Made by a program: the position numbers and the translations under genes | The notes under the pieces: model-generated | The model's input: only the letters and a program-made list of their open reading frames with translations | What the model was told of the DNA's origin: nothing | Database searches by the model: none | NCBI GenBank assembly: GCA_016179955.1 | Contig: JACPCD010000008.1 | Span: forward strand, 1-43,499 | Origin: Candidatus Woesearchaeota archaeon | Lineage (GTDB): Archaea > Nanobdellota > Nanobdellia > Woesearchaeales > GW2011-AR9 | Direction: 5' to 3' | Length of the DNA: 43,499 nucleotides | Shown here: positions 1-8,818 of the stretch, in pieces | Position numbering within the stretch: position 1 is the first letter of the stretch | Layout of the letters: the number at the start of each line of letters is the position of its first letter

Positions 1-181
1 TATTTAAATACTTCAGAGTAGCAAATCTGCTGCCCCATTTAAATACTTTGCGGATGAAATTTCTGAATTCACGTCTAGAGGTAGTATTCAGCCCATTTAT
101 ATAGATAATGGACTTTGGAGATAGTATTTTCAAACACCCCGGTTGAAACAGAATTAGAACAGGAAACACCCACCTTCTTTT

Positions 182-206
182 CGGGCCCGGAAGGGCTCGG
201 TTTTTT
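182..206 (+). terminator. Hairpin plus T-tract, intrinsic-terminator-like, + strand
   Basis: CGGGCCC-GGAA-GGGCTCG (one G.U pair, GNRA-like loop) followed by GTTTTTT. Confidence 0.45.
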
Positions 207-214
207 CTCAGCTT

Positions 215-811
215 TTAATTATCTGCGCCTATTACTTTCTTGATATCATCGGTTAATGGATAAATCCTCTCCAGTGGAACTCTCAATTTATTGAGCTCTT
301 TATTATTAACATGAGTGAGTTGTTCTTTTACAAATACAGTTATATCACTTATTTCAGTTATCCATCTTTCTGAAAAAAAAGACAAAAATTCTCCACGCAA
401 GCCTAATTGAATAGCACGCCTCTGCTGCTTAACCCCATAGGGGTCGTGATCTGGATCCCATTGGAAGATAACCGGGGCAGTATAATTTGCCTTTTGGAGG
501 GAAGACCGTGAGTTTTTTAGGATTTCAGTGAAACCAGAATGTGAAAGTTTGATGGCAAGAATTCTCTCCTGACCTAACTTACAAGCCCAGCCTGACCGAT
601 ACATCATCCACAGAAAATTCGGTTTAATCCAACTCATGCGGTTAAAACTATATGTTGGCCCACCAAAATGTTGATTTTTTACTGCATAAGCTGCCGTCTG
701 AGATTTAAATGCTTGGTATACTATTACTCCATTTTTATCAAAATTTGCCAGTAAGTGTTTTCCAGTAACCGGCCAGTATTGCAGTTGCTGTGAATAAAGT
801 TCAAGTTTCAT
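215..811 (-). CDS. DUF4291 family protein
   Basis: ORF with the family-like run FGGPTYSFNRMSWIKPNFLWMMYRSGWACKLGQERILAIKL. Confidence 0.8.
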   Translation of the reverse strand: MKLELYSQQLQYWPVTGKHLLANFDKNGVIVYQAFKSQTAAYAVKNQHFGGPTYSFNRMSWIKPNFLWMMYRSGWACKLGQERILAIKLSHSGFTEILKNSRSSLQKANYTAPVIFQWDPDHDPYGVKQQRRAIQLGLRGEFLSFFSERWITEISDITVFVKEQLTHVNNKELNKLRVPLERIYPLTDDIKKVIGADN

Positions 812-829
812 AATTATGCATTTTAAAAC

Positions 830-2926
830 CTACTCCAGCGGCACCCCGCTCCACAGCGTCCATTCCTCACTGGGCGAATACCCGCCAAACACAAAGTACG
901 GCGGTTGATTCTGGCCAAAGAAGCCATAGCCCACCTGGCCCCAATTCCGCCCTTTGGGAGCTCCCCCGCCCGCCCCATAGACGGGACTGCCAAATAATCT
1001 CCACGTCTTCATCACGCTGTTAAAACCAGAGGTGTCTGTATAATAATCCGCGCCCGGCTCGACGATCATCGACCCTTTATACCCTTTCTCTTTCAATAAT
1101 TTGACCATCTCTTTAATAGGGGCATTGCCTTCCCCCGGCGCCAAGTGATCGTCTTGATAGCCATAATTATCATCTAAATGGACGTGACCTAGAATACCAG
1201 CATCCACCATCTTCCCAATTTTGTCCAGCATCCACTGGTTGAACTGGCCATCATTCTCCGCCATGCTTTTGTCGGGGTCACCCTTCCAATATTTCCGCCA
1301 CATATTGAGGTGGCCAGTGTCAAAAGTCGACGTGATATGCTGCTGCGCTTTCTTGCGTGCGTCCTCTTCCGCCATGCCCCGCTGCTTCAATAATTCCGCC
1401 AGGCGGGCCCGAGAGCCCTGGACTAACGCAATCATCTCATCCGGATGCGCCCCATACGTTTCCGGAAAGAGATTCTCCATAGCAATGGCCAAAGGCCGTT
1501 TCAACTTGCCCTCTTTGGCCAGCTTATCACTATCACTGATGGCTTTGATAGCCGCTTCCGCATAGGCATCGTACGCTTCTTTTAAGGCATAGGTCTCCGC
1601 GCTCTGTACGTGCCGGATCGTTTCCCGCGCTTCCGCTGCCTGCGCCCACTGCGACGCAGACGCTTCCTGGGCCTGTTTCATATGTCCTTCTTCACGAAGC
1701 AGCTGTTTCTTGATGATTTCCGTGGGCAGCTTGGCATCTTCTGGCACTAAACCTTGCAAGCCGGTCGGTATCTGCCGCTTTAATTTCCACTTTTCTTCTT
1801 CCGATGTAGCATCCTCAATTTTTTGGTAAAATTCAAGTGCTCTCCGCAATTTTTTCACGGATTCAACGGCCTCATCAAACCCGGCGCCATAATAATGGGC
1901 CCAGCCTCGGCTGTTCGCCGCATTGGTCTCTAAAGTAGAAATGATGTACGCCTCTTCGGGGCGGACCTCAATATCTTTTTCATTATTCACGTTCTTGAAC
2001 CGCACCCAATATGATTGTGAAAATTCTTTCTCATTTACTTTCCCTGATTTCCAGTCACGCCAGATCTCCCGGGCCCGCTCCGTCATCTCTTTAGATTCAT
2101 GCACTAAATCTTTCCATTCGAGTTCATTCACCACAAACTGCCCTTTTTCTTTATCGAATTTAGGAACACGCTCCTCCGGATGCAGGCGCTTGCCGAAATA
2201 ATCAACATACACGCTCAGTGGTTCCCCTTCCCGAGCCACTTTTTGAGTACCGTCAAAATCAACATATTCCTGTCCTGGCTGTGCCACGTTCCATTCCGGG
2301 CGGGACACTTTCCGGTTCTTCCGCGCTTCCTGGATGACCGCGCCGGTTCTCTCATCCACCACTTTATACACCGTCCGCCCTTCTTCATCTTCATACATCT
2401 TGAATTTCCCTTTCCATTGCTCATCGGTTTCATTCCATTCCGCATCCACCAGAGGACGATGAAATTCGCCGGTATGGACCACCACTGGACCACCTTTACC
2501 CACGTCCGCAGCGAATTCGATAGCTCTTTTAATTTCCTGCACGGACATATTCTTCTGTTCTTTCGAAAAGCCCTGCTGAGTTTGTCCCGCCAACCCATAC
2601 ACGCCAACCGTTGCATGCGTGGTAAAATCAACCTTGTTAGCCTGTCCTAATTCTACCAAGGCCTGCCGTTGCTTCAATCCATATTGCTCGGGTGTTTGTC
2701 CCTGCGCAGAACCTTTTCCGGCGCCGGTAAAGACGAATTCTAACTGCTTGGAGCCGGCCCGTAGCCGTGCGCCGACCGCCTGGACGTTAGGAACGGGACC
2801 TAAACCAAGGCTCATGCCTAAATCACCGAGAGCCACGCCCACGTCATTGGTGGCATGATCTCCTGCCGGAGAGGGTTCATAGTCCCGATCCATGGGCATC
2901 AGGTAGCCACTGCCAAATTCGACCAT
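830..2926 (-). CDS. Xylose-isomerase/AP-endonuclease-2-like TIM-barrel protein with a long central insertion
   Basis: C-terminal TFDTGHLNMWRKYW...GHVHLDDNYGYQDDHLAPGEGNAPIKEMVKLLKEKGYKGSMIVEPG and N-terminal VVVHTGE are typical of the family; a long charged stretch lies between. Confidence 0.7.
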   Translation of the reverse strand: MVEFGSGYLMPMDRDYEPSPAGDHATNDVGVALGDLGMSLGLGPVPNVQAVGARLRAGSKQLEFVFTGAGKGSAQGQTPEQYGLKQRQALVELGQANKVDFTTHATVGVYGLAGQTQQGFSKEQKNMSVQEIKRAIEFAADVGKGGPVVVHTGEFHRPLVDAEWNETDEQWKGKFKMYEDEEGRTVYKVVDERTGAVIQEARKNRKVSRPEWNVAQPGQEYVDFDGTQKVAREGEPLSVYVDYFGKRLHPEERVPKFDKEKGQFVVNELEWKDLVHESKEMTERAREIWRDWKSGKVNEKEFSQSYWVRFKNVNNEKDIEVRPEEAYIISTLETNAANSRGWAHYYGAGFDEAVESVKKLRRALEFYQKIEDATSEEEKWKLKRQIPTGLQGLVPEDAKLPTEIIKKQLLREEGHMKQAQEASASQWAQAAEARETIRHVQSAETYALKEAYDAYAEAAIKAISDSDKLAKEGKLKRPLAIAMENLFPETYGAHPDEMIALVQGSRARLAELLKQRGMAEEDARKKAQQHITSTFDTGHLNMWRKYWKGDPDKSMAENDGQFNQWMLDKIGKMVDAGILGHVHLDDNYGYQDDHLAPGEGNAPIKEMVKLLKEKGYKGSMIVEPGADYYTDTSGFNSVMKTWRLFGSPVYGAGGGAPKGRNWGQVGYGFFGQNQPPYFVFGGYSPSEEWTLWSGVPLE

Positions 2927-2977
2927 AAAGAGAAGAGTAATTCAAAGATATATAAACATTGCGAGAACAAAAAAGAT

Positions 2978-3373
2978 TTAAGATTTCACCACCTGTACCG
3001 CCACTGTCCTTTCCCTCGGCCCGTCAAAATCTACCAGCATCAAATTCTGCCACCGGCCCAACAGTAATTTTCCTTGGGAAATGATCACCGTCTGCGACGA
3101 CCCCACCACTGCCGACTTCAGATGAGCCGCGCCATTGCCATCCACCACATCATGTTTCCACTTGCCTGCCGGGATCAATAAAGATAATGCTGCCAGAAAA
3201 TCATCGTTGAGGTTGGGATCAAAGTTCTCGTTAATGATAATGACAGCAGTCGTATGCAGGGCCGAAACCACCACTATTCCTTCCGGCACTGCGCTCGCCG
3301 CAACAACCTCAGCTACTTGCTGCGTAATATCTAGTACCTCTTGTTTCTTGGTAGAACGAACTGTAAATGTCAC
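2978..3373 (-). CDS. YjbQ/UPF0047 family protein (ORF track starts at 3430; a GTG start at 3373 overlapping the upstream stop is more likely)
   Basis: HTTAVIIINENFDPNLNDDF, WKHDVVDGNGAAHLKSAVVGSSQTVIISQGKLLLGRWQNLMLVDFDGPRERTV; GTGA overlap with the preceding ORF stop. Confidence 0.85.
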   Translation of the reverse strand: MTFTVRSTKKQEVLDITQQVAEVVAASAVPEGIVVVSALHTTAVIIINENFDPNLNDDFLAALSLLIPAGKWKHDVVDGNGAAHLKSAVVGSSQTVIISQGKLLLGRWQNLMLVDFDGPRERTVAVQVVKS

Positions 3374-4089
3374 CGGTACCAATTTTTCTCCATGGGCATG
3401 CCCCGCTTGTAGGCATTCTGGATGCTCCATCCCACCATCTGCGTCAGGGAAGCTGCCCGAGCTGCCTCATCCGTAAAAGAATATTTCCCCGTTTCCGATG
3501 CTTCGATCCGCTCCTGCACGATGCCGGTTAAGTATTCAGCCCGGCGTTCATCATCCTTGCTGATGTAGCCTTTCTCCTGCACTGTTGTTTTCAAAGAAAC
3601 GGCTTCCTGATAAATTTCAGCCATGGGCTTCTGGCGCAACGGACCGTAGTCCATACCTCTTTCCGCAGCAGTTTTCATCCCGTATTCTATGTCCTTAGCG
3701 TCGGCCGCAAGAGGTACTGCCTCCTGTTCGACGGTTTCCTCTAAGCTTTGACTTTGAGCAGAACCACTCCGAGCTGATCGTTTGGACACGGGAGCAGCAG
3801 GAGCTTCGTCAGACTCTTTTTTCTCTTTCAGGCCTTTGTGCACTTTCAATAAGTCTTTGCCTTCCTCTCCCAACCCTTCCAGCTCTTCTTTAGCGACTTC
3901 CGGAATGGGGACTTTTTCTTTCCACTTCCGCTGTTCTACTAATTCATCTTCACTTTCCCGGATTTTCTCTTGCGCTTCTTCAATCTCCCTCTTTCGCTGT
4001 TTCTCAAGTTCCCGCAATTTCTTGATCCTCGCTTCCGGAGGAAGATTTTTCAGGTCGTCATCAGCCATGAAGCTCTCGAAAGCAGTCAA
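3370..4089 (-). CDS. Charged coiled-coil hypothetical protein
   Basis: ORF rich in E/K/R with heptad-like runs; co-directional with its neighbours. Confidence 0.6.
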   Translation of the reverse strand: MTAFESFMADDDLKNLPPEARIKKLRELEKQRKREIEEAQEKIRESEDELVEQRKWKEKVPIPEVAKEELEGLGEEGKDLLKVHKGLKEKKESDEAPAAPVSKRSARSGSAQSQSLEETVEQEAVPLAADAKDIEYGMKTAAERGMDYGPLRQKPMAEIYQEAVSLKTTVQEKGYISKDDERRAEYLTGIVQERIEASETGKYSFTDEAARAASLTQMVGWSIQNAYKRGMPMEKNWYR

Positions 4090-4100
4090 CTATAAAAGAT

Positions 4101-5549
4101 TTACCACATAACCATCCGGTGCGCTTTCTTGAAGTTCTTGTAGGTATTGAAACAGAAGAATTCCGCAGCGGTCGTCAGGCCTTTCAATTCTTCCGGCATT
4201 TGAGCCTCAAATTTCTTAGCATCTTTGACCGTGGGCCCTTTTGCCGCTTTCTGCTCTTGGGGAGTATAAAAATCCCCCATGAATTTTTCCGCAAAAGATT
4301 TTGCTGCCGGCTTTCCTGCTGATTTTTTCTCTTTTGCATCCTGCCCCTTGGCTTCCTCCAGATAGTATTCTAATTCTTTCCCTAACGATTCCATAGCTAC
4401 TTTAACCGACGCAGAAACATCCCCCATCAACTCAAATACTTCCTGCTTTTTCATTTCTTTATAATTTTCCACTTCCTTATGCGACCACCCATAGACCCGC
4501 AGGTTCATCTCAAACCTGCCCACGTGCACCGGACCTCGTTGATAGCCTTCCTGCACCACTTTCATCTCCGGCCGGGTGCGGTAATAAAACGTGGCTAAGA
4601 CACAGCCATTGGCCGCAATTTTATTTTTTGTGTCCTCTTTATCTTCATGAATAACTTTCTCTTTCCGGGCCAGAATTTCGACGTCCAGCATGCTGCCTTC
4701 AAACGCAGACACTAAGTCCGGGGAAAGCATATTTTTCTCTTTCATCGTCAATCGTGAGACGTTACGCAGGTACGGCTTGACCCAATTGATGTACATCTGA
4801 ATAATGTCAAAATGCTGCCGCAGATACGTTAGCTGAAACCGCCGCCTGTTTTTATGCTCGTCATGAGTGCGCTTGCGCCATTCCAGATATTGCCGTAAAT
4901 GACGCTGCAGCACCCGAATGACATTCTTATTGAAGTTTGCTTCCAAACTGCGCACGTGCTCATCCAGTTCTTCAGTATTCTTGAATGGGGGGGCATCAAA
5001 AAACAAGTCGGGCAAGGTAATAAACTCCAATTCCCGGGCCATCCCATAGACTGATGCCGGGCTTTTCCCGCCGCCTTGCACCAAGTCCACAAACAGCCCT
5101 TTCATGGTTATTTCCGCACTCTTGCTGCGCTGTTCCATCGGCTTTTGGCATTGTACTTCAATTTCATTGTAATATTCTAGCCGCTCATCAATGATGCGCA
5201 GTTCCCGCACCATCTGAAAAAGCTCTTTGATCATTTTTCCGGTCGTGGCTAAGAACTGGGATACCTTTTCCTGTTGCGCCCCGATTCGCTGCTGGGTCAC
5301 GCCAAAGAAGGCGGAGTTCTCCGCTGCCGCAAAGGAATCTTCAATCTTCTCCACCACTGGAAAACTATCTTTAAAATTGTCCAGAATCCAGAAATAAGGC
5401 TCTTCCAAGCTGAGGTCAAAGACTTCCCAGGAGAGCTTGTAGAACTTTACCGGTTGGGGAAAGCCAGTCTTATCAAAGTGTCCAATGATGACTTCCCGCT
5501 CTTCTTCTTTAAACCCAAATTTTGTGAGGAGTTCCGACGTAACCATCAT
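4101..5549 (-). CDS. Hypothetical protein with coiled-coil stretches
   Basis: Long uninterrupted ORF, 11 bp upstream of the next co-directional gene. Confidence 0.65.
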   Translation of the reverse strand: MMVTSELLTKFGFKEEEREVIIGHFDKTGFPQPVKFYKLSWEVFDLSLEEPYFWILDNFKDSFPVVEKIEDSFAAAENSAFFGVTQQRIGAQQEKVSQFLATTGKMIKELFQMVRELRIIDERLEYYNEIEVQCQKPMEQRSKSAEITMKGLFVDLVQGGGKSPASVYGMARELEFITLPDLFFDAPPFKNTEELDEHVRSLEANFNKNVIRVLQRHLRQYLEWRKRTHDEHKNRRRFQLTYLRQHFDIIQMYINWVKPYLRNVSRLTMKEKNMLSPDLVSAFEGSMLDVEILARKEKVIHEDKEDTKNKIAANGCVLATFYYRTRPEMKVVQEGYQRGPVHVGRFEMNLRVYGWSHKEVENYKEMKKQEVFELMGDVSASVKVAMESLGKELEYYLEEAKGQDAKEKKSAGKPAAKSFAEKFMGDFYTPQEQKAAKGPTVKDAKKFEAQMPEELKGLTTAAEFFCFNTYKNFKKAHRMVMW

Positions 5550-5595
5550 ACCACCTAGGACAGTGTATTCTGGGGGGATTTAATAAGTTTTCCCC

Positions 5596-5698
5596 ATAAG
5601 TGGCTTTGCCCCTTATCAACCCCAGCCCTGCGGGGAGAGAAAACACTAACGGGTTCCAGTGGTCTTCCCCCTTATCAACCCCAGCCCTGCGGGGAGAA
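5596..5698. repeat. Tandem intergenic repeat, about 59-bp period, two copies
   Basis: CCCCTTATCAACCCCAGCCCTGCGGGGAGA is identical in both copies (starts 5609 and 5668), each preceded by AGTGG(T)CTT; the first copy contains the hairpin ATAAG-T-GGC-TTT-GCC-C-CTTAT. Confidence 0.85.
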
Positions 5699-5730
5699 CT
5701 AGCCGAGCGAACGAGAGATAGGCGGACTCA

Positions 5731-6369
5731 CTACTTACCCATCTTCACACCAGTAAAGAACCATATCCCTTCTTTTTCATGAAACATCACGCGAAAGCCC
5801 TGCTCTTGGAGAATCTTGCTCCATGCTGGGGGAGAAAGTTTCGTCAATTCTTTCTGCTGGTGCCAGTCCTGCACCCCAACTGCGGAGAACACCAAGACTA
5901 ATCTTCCTTTATTCTTTAAGATTCGCTGCACTTCGGAAAGAAGTTGCCGATAGTTTTTGATGTAATTTAACAAAAATATCATCGTCACAGAATGAAAAGA
6001 TGTGTCCGGCACGGGAAGAGGCTGCTCCAAATCTGCAATGATTTTAGAGGTGCAATTTTCATTAAACTCTATCATCTTGGGAGAAATATCCAGCCCAGTG
6101 GAAGGAATATAACTATACGCCCCGCACCCCAGGTCAAGATTTTTCCCGTGGCAAAGTGCAGAAAGCTCCTGCTGGATCACGGCGCGCTTGCGTTGGTCAA
6201 TCTTATACGACCACATGAACGCTTCCGCATTCCAAAATGAAGTTTTGTTGCCCGGCCACCCTTTGGCCCAGCTTACTTTTTTAGCAATTTTAGCTAATTT
6301 TTTCTCTACCGGCTGACCATATTGCAATTCTATCAGTCCAGATAAAAACTGTGTTTCCAAGTCCATCAT
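5731..6369 (-). CDS. SAM-dependent methyltransferase (class I)
   Basis: LDLGCGAYSYIPSTGLDISPKMIEFN...LPVPDTSFHSVTMIFLLNYI...LSEVQRILKNKGRLVLVF. Confidence 0.8.
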   Translation of the reverse strand: MMDLETQFLSGLIELQYGQPVEKKLAKIAKKVSWAKGWPGNKTSFWNAEAFMWSYKIDQRKRAVIQQELSALCHGKNLDLGCGAYSYIPSTGLDISPKMIEFNENCTSKIIADLEQPLPVPDTSFHSVTMIFLLNYIKNYRQLLSEVQRILKNKGRLVLVFSAVGVQDWHQQKELTKLSPPAWSKILQEQGFRVMFHEKEGIWFFTGVKMGK

Positions 6370-6576
6370 CCTGAGCGTAGCGGAAAAGATACCCTAAACG
6401 TTGTTGCCCGTCCTGACATTGACCAAAGATGCAGTGGCCCCATGATCAAGGAAGAGTTAGTCTTAATTTATTTGTATATAAACGATGCAACCCCACCTTT
6501 TCATCAAGGTACAGCCGCCCTTTACTCAACAACCATCAGAAAGTTTATAAAAGAATATAAGCCTTTCCCTGCCAGT

Positions 6577-6733
6577 GGGCCTGTGGTCTAGTGGTTACTG
6601 TAAAGGCCGCAAATGACATCTCGTTGACGAACCAAAAATTCAAATTCGAGAGGATCCCCGGTTCGAATATAAGTGGCGTTGCCCCTTATCAACCCCATAT
6701 CCTGCAGGGAACATGAAAGTCCGGGCAGGCCCA
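6577..6733 (+). tRNA. tRNA-Val(GAC) with three predicted introns (6597-6612, 6630-6645, 6668-6719)
   Basis: Acceptor GGGCCTG/CAGGCCC, disc. A; anticodon stem TCTCG/CGAGA; anticodon GAC at 6626-6628; T-stem CCCGG/CCGGG. Removing 16+16+52 nt gives 73 nt. BHB central helices: GTGG/CCGC, TTGA/TCAA, TTCG/TGAA. Confidence 0.85.
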
Positions 6734-7546
6734 TTATTTTTTCACATTAATCGTTTCATCGGGAGAATCGCTTTTCAACTTAAATTTTGCGCCAATGTGC
6801 CCTTTGAATGGATAATTGCCAAAATGCGTCAAGGGCATATTTATATCTGAATATATTTTCCCCCCAGCAGCCCGCCATCGACGACAAAAAGTATAATCTT
6901 CTGACAAGTAGCGTCCGCTTTCCGGGTCTTTCATGCAGTCAAAGAAAAGGTAAGTATTATTAGATTCATATTTTTTGGAGTTTAGCCAGTGATCGGAAGT
7001 ATAGGCTAGTTCCGGATATGCTTCTTTCATTTTTGTAAAGACTTCTCTTTTTAAAAGCATAAATCCGGTTGCTCCATCAAGTGTTTCAACAAACCCATCA
7101 TTGACGGTGATGTGCGAATGGTCTACAAAATTGATATTGTACATCAATGATTCTGCCTGCAGCCGGGAAGAGGTCATCCCCTCCTGCCGAGACAAGCGCA
7201 GAACTTCTTCCCAATTAATGTCTTTCTTAGGATAGATTCCGCAACAAATATTTTCATCTTTCTCCAGCAGCCGGAATACATTCCTGGCCTTGAAGCCGAT
7301 GTCCGCATCGATAAAGAGCATATGGGTGAACTGTTCGGGACTATCCAAAAAAAAGCTGACTAAAATATTACGTGCCCTGGTAATCAACGACTCATTCCCC
7401 AAGGCCATAACTTCGAGGAATATCCCTTGAGCAAGGCACTCTTTCTGGAGCTGTAATATCCCCTGAAGATACTCCTTGCACAACATTCCGCCATAACAAG
7501 GGGTGGCTACAAAAAGCTTGATGGGTGAAACCATAAAACTATTCAA
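6734..7546 (-). CDS. GT-A fold glycosyltransferase-like protein
   Basis: VATPCYGG...ITRARNILVSFFL...HMLFIDADIGF...DGATGFMLLKREVF...SEDYTFCRRWRAAGGKIYSD. Confidence 0.65.
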   Translation of the reverse strand: MNSFMVSPIKLFVATPCYGGMLCKEYLQGILQLQKECLAQGIFLEVMALGNESLITRARNILVSFFLDSPEQFTHMLFIDADIGFKARNVFRLLEKDENICCGIYPKKDINWEEVLRLSRQEGMTSSRLQAESLMYNINFVDHSHITVNDGFVETLDGATGFMLLKREVFTKMKEAYPELAYTSDHWLNSKKYESNNTYLFFDCMKDPESGRYLSEDYTFCRRWRAAGGKIYSDINMPLTHFGNYPFKGHIGAKFKLKSDSPDETINVKK

Positions 7547-7647
7547 ATATAACTTATTTTAAATACTTTTGGATAATTTAGGCTCTGTCCTACTTGCTTA
7601 CGGCCCAAGCTAGCAGCTGCAAAGTCTTTAGTTTATGAAGAAATAAG

Positions 7648-8592
7648 TTACTTCTTCTCCGGCATATACAAATCAAAAATAAACAACGTCAAAGACAACA
7701 CCACCGGCCCAATCAAAATGCCGAAAGCCCCCACCAGGAGAACCCCCCCGACTATCCCCAGCAACATCACCAACGGGTGAATCTTCGCCCGATCGCCCAC
7801 GATTTTCGGCCGAAGAAAGTTATCGACTCCCCCAATGACCAGCAACCCATAGAGAAAAAGCCCCATCCCTTTCAGCATGATGGACGTGGAATCCTGAAAC
7901 ATCCCATCCAGAAACAGGAAAAGAGACGCCGGAACCCATACCATCCCGCTGCCCACGACAGGAATGAACGTCGCCAATGCCATCACTACTCCCCACAGCA
8001 AGGGCGATGAAATCCCAAAGAGGAAGAATCCCAAGGAACCGACGATGCCCACCAACAAGGCAATCAGCAAGTACCCATAAATGATCCCTTTCAGCACCTC
8101 ATCCAGCCGGGCGACCACCAAGGCATATTTCTTGGCTTGTGTATCAAAAAGCACCCCCAACCTATTCACAACATCTTTCCCATCCCGCAGGAAATAGAAC
8201 ATCGAAAGAAAGACCATGAGCAGGTTAAGTGCCATGCTGGGCAAGCTTACCAGAAATGTCGATCCCTGCCCAATAATCCACTTAGTAGCCGATTTACTGA
8301 TATCCTGAAGAGCAGAATTAATGGCAGGATTGTTTACAACCTGCTCTACCTTCTGACAAAAGGCATTGTGGCAGCCCTGAAACACCCCTCCTGCGAGATT
8401 CTGCTTCAGGACAATGAACTGGACGTATGCTTGTTGTATTAACACCTTAACCAAAAAGAATGCCGGGATTGTAATGAGAAGTATGACCAGCAGGCACACT
8501 AGGAATGCCCCTAGGCTTTTATACTTCACTTTGGGAGAGGTCCAAGCATAGAGAGGGTAGGTAATATACGCCAATACCGCACCCAGAAACAA
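7648..8592 (-). CDS. AI-2E family transporter-like membrane protein; N-terminal start uncertain
   Basis: Multiple TM segments, YGYLLIALLVGIVGSLGFFLFGISSPLLWGVVMALATFIPVVGSGMVWVPASL, LRPKIVGDRAKIHPLVMLLGIVGG. Confidence 0.85.
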   Translation of the reverse strand: MFLGAVLAYITYPLYAWTSPKVKYKSLGAFLVCLLVILLITIPAFFLVKVLIQQAYVQFIVLKQNLAGGVFQGCHNAFCQKVEQVVNNPAINSALQDISKSATKWIIGQGSTFLVSLPSMALNLLMVFLSMFYFLRDGKDVVNRLGVLFDTQAKKYALVVARLDEVLKGIIYGYLLIALLVGIVGSLGFFLFGISSPLLWGVVMALATFIPVVGSGMVWVPASLFLFLDGMFQDSTSIMLKGMGLFLYGLLVIGGVDNFLRPKIVGDRAKIHPLVMLLGIVGGVLLVGAFGILIGPVVLSLTLFIFDLYMPEKK

Positions 8593-8818
8593 GGCTAGAA
8601 AGAAGGGCTTGATCAGCAGGAGCGAAAAGACGAGAAGCAGGACAAAAAGAGCCAGTGGAAGATATTCCTTGTATTTGATGCCTCATCACCCTTTGGGTAA
8701 GAATAAGTTCTTAGTAATTTATAAAACTTCCTTTTGTAGAGGAAATAAGCGTGAAAAAAAGCAAACATTGAGAAACAAGAGAAAAAGAAAAAAAAAGAAA
8801 AAAATAAAGCCGTTAGGC

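Noticed and set aside
1221-2858. Several + strand ORFs (1221-1565, 1923-2201, 2180-2650, 2619-2858) opposite the TIM-barrel gene
   Set aside because: Shadow ORFs antisense to a long conserved CDS; no recognisable domains.
5596-5698. Possible CRISPR-like repeat pair
   Set aside because: Only two copies, no regular spacer series and no cas genes in the window; a related copy is inside a tRNA intron, so treated as a dispersed or tandem repeat.
6577-6733. Reading the locus as a decayed tRNA pseudogene
   Set aside because: All three insertions independently give BHB-type pairing and the remaining 73 nt folds fully, so introns explain it better; expression is still unverified.
8593-8690. Possible frameshift at the N-terminus of the AI-2E transporter gene
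   Set aside because: Hydrophobic in-frame sequence continues upstream of 8592 to a stop without an ATG, but a non-ATG start is enough to explain it; too weak to report as a finding.
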